DNA of 64,000 bases from Chromohalobacter moromii (GCF_023091865.1 NZ_JAHXDI010000003.1:186001-250000), one strand, 5' to 3'. Shown: positions 45,622 to 55,364, counted from the first letter of the stretch. Notes: generated from the letters alone by a model not told the origin. Numbers and translations: made by a program.

Positions 45622-46911
45622 ATGACCGAACTTCCCGACAACATCCTTCACCTGCCGCAATACCAAGTACTGGGCTGCAAATCAACCGACGACGAAATGC
45701 ACTTCCAGGTGGACGTGCCCGATCCCATCGCCTGCGAGGAATGCGGCGTGCAGGGTGAGTTCGTACGGTTCGGCAAGCGTGACGTTCCCTATCGTGATCT
45801 GCCTATCCACGGCAAGCGGGTCACTCTCTGGGTGGTCCGCCGCCGATACACCTGCCGGGCCTGCAAGACAACATTCAGGCCCCAGCTACCGGAGATGGTG
45901 GACGGATTCCGTATGACACTGCGGCTGCATGAGTACGTGGAGAAGGAATCCTTCAACCACCCCTACACCTTTGTGGCGGCACAGACCGGCCTGGACGAGA
46001 AGACGGTGCGCGACATCTTCAACGCCCGCGCCGAGTTCCTGGGGCGCTGGCACCGCTTCGAGACGCCCCGCATCCTGGGCATTGACGAGCTATACCTGAA
46101 CAAGCGCTACCGCTGCATTCTGACCAACATTGAGGAGCGAACCCTGCTCGACCTGCTGGCCACCCGCCGCCAGGACGTGGTGACCAACTACCTGATGAAG
46201 CTGAAAGACCGGCAGAAGGTCGAGATCGTCAGCATGGACATGTGGAACCCCTACCGGGCAGCGGTCAAGGCTGTGCTGCCCCAGGCCCGTATCGTGGTCG
46301 ATAAGTTCCATGTGGTGCGCATGGCCAACGATGCCCTAGAGAGAGTGCGCAAGGGCCTCAGAAAGGAGCTGAAACCGTCCCAGAGCCGGACTCTCAAGGG
46401 AGACCGGAAAATCCTGCTGAAACGCGCTCACGAAGTCTCAGACCGGGAGCGCCTCATCATGGAGACCTGGACAGGCGCGTTCCCGCAACTGCTGGCCGCC
46501 TACGAGCACAAGGAGCGCTTCTACGGCATCTGGGACGCCACCACACGGCTCCAGGCAGAAGCCGCCCTGGACGAGTGGATAGCCACCATCCCGAAGGGCC
46601 AAAAGGAAGTCTGGAGCGATCTGGTCAGGGCAGTGGGAAACTGGCGCGAAGAGACCATGACCTACTTCGAGACGGACATGCCCGTCACCAACGCTTACAC
46701 GGAGTCCATCAACCGACTGGCCAAGGACAAGAACCGTGAAGGGCGCGGTTACTCCTTCGAGGTGATGCGGGCACGAATGCTCTACACCACGAAGCACAAG
46801 AAGAAGGCACCGACTGCGAAGGTCTCTCCTTTCTACAAGAAAACCATCGGTTACGGACTGCCGGACTTCGCAGAGGAACTCAACTACGGAGTCGATCTAT
46901 CAACCATCTGA
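45622..46911 (+). CDS. tnpA: ISL3-family transposase
   Basis: 429 residues. N-terminal Zn-finger-like Cys pairs (CEECG; CRACK) and a helix-turn-helix precede the DDE domain: first Asp in ILGIDELYLNK, second in RIVVDKFHVVRMAND, and the Glu in TNAYTESINRLAKDKNREGR. This is the ISL3 (ISPpu12) type, which cuts and pastes the element and duplicates 8 bp. The frame is intact. It ends 34 bases before the right inverted repeat. The ribosome site is weak. Confidence 0.96.
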   Translation: MTELPDNILHLPQYQVLGCKSTDDEMHFQVDVPDPIACEECGVQGEFVRFGKRDVPYRDLPIHGKRVTLWVVRRRYTCRACKTTFRPQLPEMVDGFRMTLRLHEYVEKESFNHPYTFVAAQTGLDEKTVRDIFNARAEFLGRWHRFETPRILGIDELYLNKRYRCILTNIEERTLLDLLATRRQDVVTNYLMKLKDRQKVEIVSMDMWNPYRAAVKAVLPQARIVVDKFHVVRMANDALERVRKGLRKELKPSQSRTLKGDRKILLKRAHEVSDRERLIMETWTGAFPQLLAAYEHKERFYGIWDATTRLQAEAALDEWIATIPKGQKEVWSDLVRAVGNWREETMTYFETDMPVTNAYTESINRLAKDKNREGRGYSFEVMRARMLYTTKHKKKAPTAKVSPFYKKTIGYGLPDFAEELNYGVDLSTI

Positions 46912-46945
46912 GGGTGGTATCAGATTGATGGGGTGAAGGTGCCCC

Positions 46946-46969
46946 ATCAACCATTAAATCCGTATACCC
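46946..46969 (-). repeat. Right terminal inverted repeat of the ISPpu12-like element
   Basis: 24 bp; its reverse complement begins GGGTATACGGATTTAATGG and matches the left repeat at 21 positions. Confidence 0.95.
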
Positions 46970-46977
46970 AATCAAAA
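46970..46977 (+). repeat. 8-bp target-site duplication, right copy
   Basis: AATCAAAA, identical to the left copy at 43590-43597. It continues into the A-run (T-run on the minus strand) of the next terminator. Confidence 0.95.
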
Positions 46978-47003
46978 AAGCCCACCGGCGTATGCCGATG
47001 GGC
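46974..47003 (-). terminator. Terminator of the chemotaxis receptor gene
   Basis: Read on the minus strand: GCCCATCGGC (47003-46994), loop ATAC, GCCGGTGGGC (46989-46980), then six T. The stem has one mismatch. The insertion sequence abuts the T-run, keeping the hairpin intact. Confidence 0.85.
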
Positions 47004-47035
47004 CGTGGTGGAAAGAAGTGGAGAGATTGCGTGGC

Positions 47036-48877
47036 CTAGGACTTGGTCAACGCCGGGCGTGTCTGCGAGTGCCCGTCCTCGCGCAGGCTGAAACGGCCCA
47101 CGACCTCGGCTAGACGCGAGGCTTGGTCACGCATCTGCTCGGCGGCGACGGTGGATTCCTCGACCATCGAGGCGTTGTGCTGGGTCATTTGATCCAGGTC
47201 ATTGACGGCCTGGTTGACTTGGGTCACGCCTTGGCTTTGCTCCTGCGTGGCAGCATTGATCTCGGCGAGGACGTCGGAGACCCGCGCCACGGCAGTGACG
47301 ATTTCCTGCATGCTGTCACCCGCCATGCGCACCATGTCGGTCCCCTCGCGGGTCTGGGTCACCGAGGCGTCAATCAGCTTCTTGATATCATCAGCCGCCG
47401 AGGCCGAGCGGCTCGCCAGTTGGCGCACCTCATTGGCGACCACCGCGAAACCGCGACCCTGCTCGCCAGCGCGCGCCGCCTCGACCGAGGCATTGAGCGC
47501 GAGAAGGTTGGTCTGGAAGGCAATCTCGTCGATCAAGCGCACGATATCGGAAATCTGCGTCGTCTGGGCATTGACCTCTTCCATGGTATCGACCGCCTTG
47601 CGTGCGATCTCCCCACCATGATTGGCCGCAGTGGTTGCCTCTTGGGAGAGTTGGTCGGCCTGATTGGCAGAATGCGCGGTATTTTCCACCGTGCTGGCAA
47701 TCTGCTCCATGGCAGTAGACGTTTCCTGCAAGCTGGAAGCCGCCTGTTCGGTACGTCGCGAGAGATCCTGGCTGCCGTGGGCGATTTCGCTGGAGGCCTC
47801 GCTCACCGAGGTACTGCTGGCACGGACTGCGAGCAGTACGTCGTTGACGGCATCGGCGAAGCCATTGAAGCCTTGGGCGATTTGCGCCACTTCGTCGCGG
47901 CCGTCGATCTCGAGCCTTCGTGTTAGATCGCCTTCGCCGGAGGCGATATCGAACATGGCATCACGCGCCAAGCGCAGGCGCCGGAAGACGGGGGAAAGTA
48001 GCGCCCACAGCAGCAAGGCGGCAATCAGGCCGGACAAGACCATCGCGATGAGCGTGGAATGCAGCACGCCTTGCACGCCGGCGTTGGCTTCGGCGAGGTC
48101 CAACGCGATGATCAAGCGCCAGTCGGTTTCCGGCACTGTCACAGCATACAACAGGACCTCGCGGCCATTGATGGTGGCTTCTTTGGGGCTCCCCTCGCGC
48201 GCCAGCGTGTCCAGCCATTCCGGTGTCAGGCTATCGTCCAGCGTCGTTGCTGGCTCCAAAGCCAGGTCGGCATCACGATAGGCGATGATATCGCTGTCGC
48301 GGTTGACCAGCAGCGCGAAGCTGGCATCGGTGGGATGAATCGAGGTCACGTTTTCAGTCACGTCAGCCAGGCTAACATCGGCGCCGATCACAGCCTGGGC
48401 CTCACCGTCCTCAATGACCGGCGTGGCGAACGCGACCACCAGGCTGTCGGTCACCATGTCCAGATAAGGCGGACTGACCACCGTATCGCCGGTTTCCACG
48501 GCCGATTGATACCAGGGGCGCTGGGTGGGATCGTAATCCTCGGGAGGCTGCCAGTTATCGTTGGTGATCAAGCGCTTGTCCGGCAGGCCGACATAGACCT
48601 GACTGAAGCCGCCGGCCGCGGCGGTCTGCTGCAAGGCAGGAACGAAGTCGTCGTTCTCGAGCGCCGGGGGCAGCGCCTCGGTCAGGCGCTTCTTGCTCAC
48701 GGCCCAGTCTTCGATTGCATCGACATGGCCGCGCGCCACGGCGCTCAGCGTATCGATATTGGTCGTGCGCTGATGCTGACTCACCAGCCAGTAACTGACG
48801 CCGCCGGTCGCGGCCAAGGCGACCAGGATCATGGCGACGCAGGCCACCATGATCCGGGTGCGAAACGATGTGAACAT
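47036..48877 (-). CDS. Methyl-accepting chemotaxis protein with Cache sensor domain
   Basis: 613 residues. TM1 about 7-29; extracytoplasmic dCache-type domain about 32-275 ([20 protein letters not shown] and GADVSLADV are characteristic); TM2 about 278-300; HAMP about 300-352; then the signalling coiled coil with the conserved hairpin tip [20 protein letters not shown] then [18 protein letters not shown]. Length of 613 and the domain order are standard. It senses a small ligand, perhaps an amino or organic acid, and controls CheA. Start at 48877 has no strong ribosome site. Confidence 0.95.
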   Translation of the reverse strand: MFTSFRTRIMVACVAMILVALAATGGVSYWLVSQHQRTTNIDTLSAVARGHVDAIEDWAVSKKRLTEALPPALENDDFVPALQQTAAAGGFSQVYVGLPDKRLITNDNWQPPEDYDPTQRPWYQSAVETGDTVVSPPYLDMVTDSLVVAFATPVIEDGEAQAVIGADVSLADVTENVTSIHPTDASFALLVNRDSDIIAYRDADLALEPATTLDDSLTPEWLDTLAREGSPKEATINGREVLLYAVTVPETDWRLIIALDLAEANAGVQGVLHSTLIAMVLSGLIAALLLWALLSPVFRRLRLARDAMFDIASGEGDLTRRLEIDGRDEVAQIAQGFNGFADAVNDVLLAVRASSTSVSEASSEIAHGSQDLSRRTEQAASSLQETSTAMEQIASTVENTAHSANQADQLSQEATTAANHGGEIARKAVDTMEEVNAQTTQISDIVRLIDEIAFQTNLLALNASVEAARAGEQGRGFAVVANEVRQLASRSASAADDIKKLIDASVTQTREGTDMVRMAGDSMQEIVTAVARVSDVLAEINAATQEQSQGVTQVNQAVNDLDQMTQHNASMVEESTVAAEQMRDQASRLAEVVGRFSLREDGHSQTRPALTKS

Positions 48878-48977
48878 TAATGAGTGCCTATCGTTGGGGG
48901 ATGCCTCCTTTGATTAACGGCACTCATGGAAAAAACTTTAAGCGAGACGCTTATTCATATTGATTCGAAATTTCACA

Positions 48978-49412
48978 TCAATTGAGAGGCGGGCGAAACT
49001 TCTTGGCCAACTCTTCCTCATCGGCACTCGATAGGTCCTTATCCAAGGTATGGATGACGCAAGCCTGGGTCGGTTTGTCGAGTTTCTGACGAATCAGGCC
49101 CAAGAAGTGCGGCGCGGCGGCGATGATGAACTCATCGGCTTTCCCTTGAGTGCGCGCCTGGCGGAGATAGTCGGCGACTTCCTTGGCGAAGAACGCGGCA
49201 TGCTTTTCCATCGTGGCATCGTCACTGCCGGACTGATGCGGTGAATGCGATACCGCATCGTCGGACTCGCCTTTTCCACCCGTACGCAGATCGCCGGTAT
49301 GCAAACGGCCCTCGGGATGAATCAACGTATCGACTTCACGAACCACGCCGGCTTGATGCGCAAAAACACGCGCACGCGAGGCATTGGCAGTCACGATATA
49401 ACGTTTGTTCAT
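48978..49412 (-). CDS. Host-attachment-type protein (AtsC/Pfam host_attach family)
   Basis: 144 residues. NKRYIVTANASRARVFAHQA and the end segment (EEELAKKFRPPLN) with FIIAAAPHFLGLIRQKLDK in the centre are the marks of the 'protein required for attachment to host cells' family, which resembles the eRF1 domain 1-like nucleases without proven activity. A His/Ser/Asp-rich loop occurs at about 55-75. AAGGAGTC precedes the ATG at 49412; an open frame extends upstream but is not used. No operon partner. Confidence 0.85.
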   Translation of the reverse strand: MNKRYIVTANASRARVFAHQAGVVREVDTLIHPEGRLHTGDLRTGGKGESDDAVSHSPHQSGSDDATMEKHAAFFAKEVADYLRQARTQGKADEFIIAAAPHFLGLIRQKLDKPTQACVIHTLDKDLSSADEEELAKKFRPPLN

Positions 49413-49678
49413 GTCTGACTCCTTGATCGGGGGTTCACCGGCATCTCGGGACAACGGTGCCTCCTGCACCGTTGATGTCCAGCCGCCTTTTCGCGCGAAC
49501 GGCGACCCTCCAAGCATCGAAACCCAGCGTATTTCTGTCAACCTCGCGACAGGCGTCGGTGCGCCGCGACATCCGCGTGGCATGGCAGCAACAGGTTCAC
49601 GCTTGACGCAAACCTGCTAACATCGCGTCGCTGGACAGGAATCACCGGCTAAGAGCGCTATCTGCCAAGGAGAGCGAC

Positions 49679-50143
49679 ATGCGCGATTTTATCTTGATGC
49701 GTCGCCCACTACCGCGACGGACGTTGATCTTTTCTCATTGTGTGCTGCAAGTCGGCCTGCTATTGGCCGGCGGCGCGTGGCTATGGCGCCATTCACCGGC
49801 GGCAAACGGGCTATCGTGGCAGGCAAGCTGGCCGATGCTAGCGCTCGGCGGGGGCGTGCTGCTACTCGCGATGGCGTTGGTGCGCCTGTTCGCCGAGTTA
49901 TGGATGGTGCCTCATCACATGCAGGCACGCCGAGGCGGTTTTGCCCCCGGCGACGTAATGACGCGCGCCATCGACCGGCGCCCGGCCATGCACGACCCAG
50001 AACAGGCCTGGATCGGCACGGCGAAGCCGCTCGACCCCGATGAAGGCGTGGTGGGCCAAGCGCGCGTGGCGCAGCCCCGCCAACCAGCCACTGCAAAACG
50101 CCAGCCCACCTCTCCCTCCCAACGTCAGGAACCCAGCCTCTAG
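49679..50143 (+). CDS. Small membrane protein, function unknown
   Basis: 154 residues, two membrane helices (about 16-36 and 51-74), then a polar Pro/Gln/Arg-rich cytoplasmic tail (from about 80). AAGGAGAGCGAC precedes the ATG. No family is recognised. The tail has no obvious motif. It is convergent with the aap operon. Confidence 0.6.
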   Translation: MRDFILMRRPLPRRTLIFSHCVLQVGLLLAGGAWLWRHSPAANGLSWQASWPMLALGGGVLLLAMALVRLFAELWMVPHHMQARRGGFAPGDVMTRAIDRRPAMHDPEQAWIGTAKPLDPDEGVVGQARVAQPRQPATAKRQPTSPSQRQEPSL

Positions 50144-50163
50144 CGATTGAGCATGTCGTCCCG

Positions 50164-50931
50164 CTAGTGACCGAGAATTTGGCTGAGGAACAGCTTGGTG
50201 CGCTCGGAACGCGGGTTATTGAAGAACGTCTCCGGCGGCGCTTCTTCGATAATCTGTCCCTGGTCCATGAAGATGACGCGATCGGCCACGGTCTTGGCAA
50301 ACCCCATCTCGTGCGTGACGCAGAGCATGGTCATGCCTTCGCGGGCCAGCTCGACCATGACATCGAGCACTTCCTTGATCATTTCAGGGTCGAGCGCCGA
50401 CGTCGGCTCGTCGAACAGCATCACTTCGGGGCGCATGCAAAGCGCCCGCGCGATCGCCACGCGCTGCTGTTGCCCTCCCGACAATTGCCCCGGGTACTTG
50501 TACGCTTGATCGGCGATCTGTACGCGCTCCAGATACTCCATCGCGGTCTTGTGGGCCTCGGCGCGCGGTTTCTTCTGCACCCACGTCTGTGACAGGCAGC
50601 AGTTCTCCAGCACGCTGAGGTGCGGAAACAGGTTGAAGTGCTGGAACACCATGCCGACGTTGCGGCGAATCTGCTCAATGCGCTTGACGTCCTGAGTCAT
50701 GGGCACGCCATTGACCACGATCTCGCCTTGCTGGTGAGTTTCGAGATGATTGATGCAACGAATCAACGTCGACTTGCCCGACCCCGAGGGGCCGCACACG
50801 ACGATTCGCTCGCCACGTTTCACCGTCAGGTCGATATCGCGCAGAACGTGAAAATCGCCGTACCACTTGTTGAGCCCCGTCATCTCGATCATCGGCGTGT
50901 CGCCGTGAGAGGTAGCAGTCGCTTCGTTCAT
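50164..50931 (-). CDS. aapP: General L-amino acid ABC transporter ATP-binding protein AapP
   Basis: 255 residues. Walker [11 protein letters not shown]-loop in [19 protein letters not shown], signature [15 protein letters not shown], Walker [17 protein letters not shown], switch His in [11 protein letters not shown]. The best family fit is AapP/BztD, the ATPase of general amino-acid importers. It is the last gene of a four-gene operon on the minus strand. AAGGAA precedes the ATG. Confidence 0.93.
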   Translation of the reverse strand: MNEATATSHGDTPMIEMTGLNKWYGDFHVLRDIDLTVKRGERIVVCGPSGSGKSTLIRCINHLETHQQGEIVVNGVPMTQDVKRIEQIRRNVGMVFQHFNLFPHLSVLENCCLSQTWVQKKPRAEAHKTAMEYLERVQIADQAYKYPGQLSGGQQQRVAIARALCMRPEVMLFDEPTSALDPEMIKEVLDVMVELAREGMTMLCVTHEMGFAKTVADRVIFMDQGQIIEEAPPETFFNNPRSERTKLFLSQILGH

Positions 50932-50976
50932 GATGAAGTTCCTTGGCGTTATCGTTATTGGTTTCGTCGTTGTGGT

Positions 50977-52086
50977 TCAGTTCGTGTGGCCGGTCTGTAG
51001 GCGCTTCTCGATGTACTGGCTATAACGCGACATGCTGAAACAGAACACCCAGAACACCAGCGCGGCAAACACATACCCCTCAGTGGCAAAGCCCAGCCAA
51101 TCACTATCGGTCAGGCCCGCGCGGATGATCGCCAGCAGATCGAACAGCCCGATGATCAAGACCAGCGAGGTATCCTTGAACAGCGCAATGAAGGTATTGA
51201 CGATCCCCGGGATGACCAACTTCAAGGCCTGAGGCAATACGATCAGTCCCATACGATGCCAATACCCGAGCCCCAGCGCCTTACCCGCTTCGTCCTGCCC
51301 ACTGGGAATCGCCTGTAGCCCGCCTCGGATGACTTCCGCCATATAGGCACTCCAGAACAGCATGATCCCCACCAGGGCGCGCAGGAGCTTGTCGAACTCG
51401 ACCTCGGTCGGCACGAACAGTGGCAACATCACCGAGGCCATGAACAACACGGTGATGAGCGGCACGCCGCGCCAGAATTCAATGAAAACGACGCTCACCG
51501 CCCTGACCAGCGGCATGTTCGAACGCCGCCCCAAGGCCAGTACGATCCCGATCGGTAACGAACCGACGATACCGATCGTGGCCACGGTCAGGGTCAACAT
51601 GAGCCCGCCCCAATTACGGGTCGAGACGTGCATTAGCCCGAAATGGCCCCCCAGAAGCAGGACATACGCCGCTATCGGAAAGCCGACCACTGCGATGATC
51701 GCGGCCCAGCGTTTGCCCGGGATTCTAGGAATCGCCAACCAGGCAAGCAGTCCGGCCATCAACGCGAAGACGATATCTACCCGCCAGCGCGCTGCTTCAG
51801 GGTAGAAGCCGTAGATGATCGACTCGAACCGTGCGCTGATGAATACCCAGCAGGCGCCTTCGCCACTGCATGCCTGACGCGAGTCACCGAGCCAGTCGGC
51901 CTGAATCAAGGCCCATTGCACGAAAGGCCACAATGCCCATAGCAATACACCAATGGTGATCACCGACACCACGCTATTGATAGGGCCGTTAAACAGATTG
52001 CGCTGTAGCCACTTCACGACGCCCCGGTGCGCATTCGGTGGACGCCGCGCTTCAATCATCACATCACGCATGGATTCACCGGCCAT
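50977..52086 (-). CDS. aapM: General L-amino acid ABC transporter permease AapM
   Basis: 369 residues, longer than ordinary permeases because of an N-terminal extension with extra helices typical of AapM/BztC. The inner-membrane coupling segment AIPSGQDEAGKALGLGYWHR, then MGLIVLPQALKLVIPGIVN, is conserved. AAGGAGCGTTGAG precedes the start at 52086, only one base after the aapQ stop, so the two are translationally coupled. Confidence 0.93.
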   Translation of the reverse strand: MAGESMRDVMIEARRPPNAHRGVVKWLQRNLFNGPINSVVSVITIGVLLWALWPFVQWALIQADWLGDSRQACSGEGACWVFISARFESIIYGFYPEAARWRVDIVFALMAGLLAWLAIPRIPGKRWAAIIAVVGFPIAAYVLLLGGHFGLMHVSTRNWGGLMLTLTVATIGIVGSLPIGIVLALGRRSNMPLVRAVSVVFIEFWRGVPLITVLFMASVMLPLFVPTEVEFDKLLRALVGIMLFWSAYMAEVIRGGLQAIPSGQDEAGKALGLGYWHRMGLIVLPQALKLVIPGIVNTFIALFKDTSLVLIIGLFDLLAIIRAGLTDSDWLGFATEGYVFAALVFWVFCFSMSRYSQYIEKRLQTGHTN

Positions 52087-52087
52087 C

Positions 52088-53266
52088 TCAACGCTCCTTG
52101 AGCAACGTACGCGCGTTATAAACATTCATCAGTGCCGATACCACCAGGCTGATCACCAGATACACGGCCATGGTCATGGCAACGATCTCGATGGCCTGTC
52201 CGGTCTGATTGAGGGTCGTGCCCGAGAAGACAGCCACCAAGTCGGGATAACCGATCGCCGTGGCCAACGAAGAGTTCTTGATGAGATTCAGATACTGGCT
52301 CGTCAGTTGCGGCACGATGACGCGCATCGCCTGGGGAATCACCACCTTGCGCAAGGTAATACCGCCCGGCAGGCTCAGCGCATTGGCCGCCTCGACTTGC
52401 CCGTCGGGAACCGACTGGATGCCCGAGCGCACGATCTCGGCAATGAATGCAGCCGTGTAGATCGACAAGGCCAGCCATAAAGCGACCAGCTCAGGCAGGA
52501 TCCGCACGCCTCCGCTGAAATTGAAGCCTGTCAGCTCGGGAATGGACCATTCGAGTGGCGTCCCTGTAAGCAGGAATACCAATAACGGCGTACCGATGAT
52601 CAAGCCCGCTCCCAACCAATAGATTGGCAAAGCCTTGCCAGTGCGGACCTGACGACGTTTCGCATAGACACCTAGCGCAATTGCCGCGATAAGGCCCACG
52701 AGAAGAGCCCAGGGAGTCGCCGCGAACCCGCTGAGTGGTTGCGGATCGGGAATGACCAAACCGCGCACATTGATGAAGATGACTTCCAGCAGGCTGAGAC
52801 TTTGACGCGGGCTGGGCAGTGCCTGCAGTACCGCGAAATACCAGAACAGGATCTGGACCAGCAGAGGGATGTTACGAAAGATTTCCACGTAGGCAGTCGC
52901 TAGGCGCGCTAACAACCAGTTCGACGACAGCCTGGCAATCCCTACCGCGAAGCCAATGATCGTCGCTACCACGATACCCAATGCCGAGACCAATAGGGTA
53001 TTGAGCAGGCCCACGACGAAGGTACGCCCATAGGTGCTATCGCCCGAGTACTCGATCAGCGTCTGCGGTATGGAGAAGCCCGCTCGCTCATCGAGGAAAC
53101 CAAAGCCCGTGGAAATTCCTCGCGCTTCGAGGTTGGCCATCGTATTGGCGACGATAAAACCAATTAACGCCGCTAACGCCGCTAATAACACACCTTGTAG
53201 TACATAGGCACGAAACGTCGGATTACGCCACAACGCAACCCGATCGCCGGAAGGAGAACGCGACAT
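52088..53266 (-). CDS. aapQ: General L-amino acid ABC transporter permease AapQ
   Basis: 392 residues, with the periplasmic insertion and extra helices of the AapQ/BztB group. ISTGFGFLDERAGFSIPQTL near residue 55 and VVIPQAMRVIVPQLTSQYLN near the C-terminal coupling helix are typical. It pairs with AapM in the membrane. AGAGGATC precedes the ATG. The binding-protein gene lies upstream across a stable hairpin. Confidence 0.93.
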   Translation of the reverse strand: MSRSPSGDRVALWRNPTFRAYVLQGVLLAALAALIGFIVANTMANLEARGISTGFGFLDERAGFSIPQTLIEYSGDSTYGRTFVVGLLNTLLVSALGIVVATIIGFAVGIARLSSNWLLARLATAYVEIFRNIPLLVQILFWYFAVLQALPSPRQSLSLLEVIFINVRGLVIPDPQPLSGFAATPWALLVGLIAAIALGVYAKRRQVRTGKALPIYWLGAGLIIGTPLLVFLLTGTPLEWSIPELTGFNFSGGVRILPELVALWLALSIYTAAFIAEIVRSGIQSVPDGQVEAANALSLPGGITLRKVVIPQAMRVIVPQLTSQYLNLIKNSSLATAIGYPDLVAVFSGTTLNQTGQAIEIVAMTMAVYLVISLVVSALMNVYNARTLLKER

Positions 53267-53296
53267 GTCGATCCTCTAATACGCTGACACAAGAAG

Positions 53297-53321
53297 GCAC
53301 CCCGCAGATCATGCGGGGTGC
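53297..53321 (-). repeat. 10-bp hairpin between aapJ and aapQ
   Basis: GCACCCCGCA (53297-53306) pairs perfectly with TGCGGGGTGC (53312-53321). Placed after the binding-protein gene, it likely stops a fraction of transcripts or protects aapJ mRNA. The T-run is weak (CCTTCTT). Confidence 0.7.
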
Positions 53322-53347
53322 TATAACCAAGTACTTAACGAACCGTA

Positions 53348-54376
53348 TCAGCGGATCGGCGGCGCGTAGAGGATCCCTCCTTCGTTCCACAGGGCGTTCA
53401 TGCCCCGCTGGATTTTCAGAGGTGAATCCTCACCCACCGTGCTGGAGAAGACCTCTCCGTAGTTGCCGACGTCCTTGATGATGTTGTACGCCCAGTCGTT
53501 GGGCAGGCCGAGTTGCTCGCCATAGTTGCCGTCCTTGCCCAGCAGGCGTGCCACCCCGGGGTTGGGCGGGTTATCGCGCATCTCATCGACGTTGTCGCTG
53601 TTAACGCCCATTTCCTCGGCGTTGACCATGGCGAAGATGGTCCACTGCACGATATCCAGCCATTGGTCGTCACCCTGGCGCACCACCGGGCCCAGCGGTT
53701 CCTTGGAAATCAGCGTCTCGAGGATCTCGACGCTATCCGGTTCGGGAAGCTGCAAACGCAGTGCGCTCAGCTGAGAGGTATCCGAGGTCAGAACGTCACA
53801 GCGCCCGTGGGCAAACCCCTGGGCGGTCTGGTCGGGCGTGTCGAACGTCACGGTGTTGATATCGATATCGCGCGAGGGGAAGTAGTCAGCCAGGTTCAGT
53901 TCGTGCGTGGTGCCGGACTGAATGCAGATGGAAGCGCCGTTGAGGTCTTCCAGGCTTTCAATGCCTAGATCCTTGCTCACCATGAACCCTTGGCCGTCGT
54001 AAAAGGTCGTGGCGGTGAAGTTCAACCCCAGCGAGTTGTCGCGGGTCGCCGTCCAGGTCGTGTTACGCGAAAGGACATCGATTTCGCCCGACTGCAGCGC
54101 GGTAAAGCGCTCCTTCGCGGTCAAAGGTGTAAATTCGACTTTCTCGGGGTCGCCAAAGATAGCGGCGGCAATCCCTCGGCAGGTTTCCACATCGAGCCCT
54201 TGCCACTTGCCATCGGAATCCGGTGCCGAGAACCCCGCCAGCCCGACATTCACCCCACAGTTGAGGGAGCCACGTTCCTTTACATCATCGAGCGTCGCCG
54301 CCTGGGAGGCCGTTGCCAGTCCTCCCAGCAGTAGGGCGGCAGGAACGGCAACCATGAACTTGTTCTTGTACAACAT
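53348..54376 (-). CDS. aapJ: General L-amino acid ABC transporter substrate-binding protein AapJ
   Basis: 342 residues with a signal peptide (about 1-26, ending SQA). LNCGVNVGLAGFSAPDSDGK and WTATRDNSLGLNFTATTFYD are signature parts of AapJ/BztA, which bind many L-amino acids. Compared with ordinary SBP_bac_3 proteins it is longer by a C-terminal extension (about 70 residues) that ends NEGGILYAPPIR. AAGGAG precedes the ATG at 54376. It is the first and probably most abundant product of the operon. Confidence 0.95.
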   Translation of the reverse strand: MLYKNKFMVAVPAALLLGGLATASQAATLDDVKERGSLNCGVNVGLAGFSAPDSDGKWQGLDVETCRGIAAAIFGDPEKVEFTPLTAKERFTALQSGEIDVLSRNTTWTATRDNSLGLNFTATTFYDGQGFMVSKDLGIESLEDLNGASICIQSGTTHELNLADYFPSRDIDINTVTFDTPDQTAQGFAHGRCDVLTSDTSQLSALRLQLPEPDSVEILETLISKEPLGPVVRQGDDQWLDIVQWTIFAMVNAEEMGVNSDNVDEMRDNPPNPGVARLLGKDGNYGEQLGLPNDWAYNIIKDVGNYGEVFSSTVGEDSPLKIQRGMNALWNEGGILYAPPIR

Positions 54377-54500
54377 GCAGAAGCTCCTTGCGTTATTGTG
54401 ATGGCTTGTTCGAGAGCCACGCCTCACATTAGCAAAGAGCTTGCCAGTACAGCCAATATACCTAAGTCACGTACCTTTAACGTTTTTCACACGTTGCGCA

Positions 54501-55364
54501 TCACACCAATAATGCACGACGCATGAACGGTGGCAGCGTCAATGCACCACGATGGGTCTCGATGCTGTAGTACTCGAGCGGGAATTCCACCGCAGCGGCA
54601 GCGGTCTCGCGAAAGCGCGTCACGTCGTTATTCTTGCCGGCCAGCGTGACGCTCCACCAGCCCGAAGGATAGACCGGCTGCGGAAACGGCAGCGTGGCAA
54701 CGCTATCGAAGCCGGCGCGCTCCATGTCGGCGCGCAGCTCACGAATGATCGAGGCGGTATGGTAAAGCGGTGACTCGCTTTGCTGCACCAGCACACCGCC
54801 GTCGGCCAGCAAGCGGTGACAACGCGCCAGGAAGTCGGCCTCGAAAAGTCCTTCCGCCGGGCCCACTGGATCGGTGGAATCGATAATCATGACGTCGACG
54901 CTGCCTGCCGGCGCGTTCTCGACCCACTTGACGCCATCCTCGAACTTGAGCGTGGCACGCGGGTCGTCGTTGGACGCCGTCAGCTCGGGAAAGTAACGCT
55001 GCGAGGCCCGGGTGACCTCTTCGTCGATGTCGATCTGCACGACCTCTTCAACATCAGGATGCTTGAGCACCTCGCGCAGCGTACCGCAGTCACCGCCGCC
55101 GATGATCACCACGCGCTTGGGTGCGGCGTGAGAGAACAGCGCCGGATGCGCGATCATCTCGTGATAGAGGAAGTTGTCACGCGTGCTGAGCATCACGCAG
55201 CCGTCGAGTACCATCAAGTTGCCGTAGGTCTCAGTGGCGTAGACTTCCAGGTGCTGATAGGGGCTTTGCACCTCGTGCAGCTTGTCCTTGATCATGAGTG
55301 AAAAAGCACTGCCGTGGCTGTCGAACACTTCGGTGAACCAGCCCTGGTCGAGACGCTCGGTCAT
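54501..55364 (-). CDS. speE: Spermidine synthase
   Basis: 287 residues. The aminopropyl-transfer fold has VVIIGGGDCGTLREVLKH (SAM-like site), QIDIDEEVTRAS, and DVMIIDSTDPVGPAEGLF with the catalytic Asp region. It makes spermidine from putrescine and decarboxylated SAM. No speD is adjacent in this window. GAGGG precedes the ATG at 55364; a preceding 18-residue extension is not used. Confidence 0.95.
   Translation of the reverse strand: MTERLDQGWFTEVFDSHGSAFSLMIKDKLHEVQSPYQHLEVYATETYGNLMVLDGCVMLSTRDNFLYHEMIAHPALFSHAAPKRVVIIGGGDCGTLREVLKHPDVEEVVQIDIDEEVTRASQRYFPELTASNDDPRATLKFEDGVKWVENAPAGSVDVMIIDSTDPVGPAEGLFEADFLARCHRLLADGGVLVQQSESPLYHTASIIRELRADMERAGFDSVATLPFPQPVYPSGWWSVTLAGKNNDVTRFRETAAAAVEFPLEYYSIETHRGALTLPPFMRRALLV

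Larger units (their letters stand above)
43598..46969 (+). mobile_element. Complete ISL3-family insertion sequence, ISPpu12-like, with metal-resistance cargo
   Basis: 3372 bp bounded by 24-bp terminal inverted repeats (43598-43621 and 46946-46969; 21 of 24 match) and by a perfect 8-bp direct repeat, AATCAAAA. Contents in order: merR/cadR-type regulator (minus strand), metal transporter with HMA and CDF-like parts, lspA, ISL3 transposase. From memory this is the organisation and exact length of ISPpu12 from the Pseudomonas putida TOL plasmid pWW0, which also has 24-bp repeats with three mismatches. All four reading frames are open, so the element looks competent to move. The identity level to ISPpu12 was not measured. 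Confidence 0.95.
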
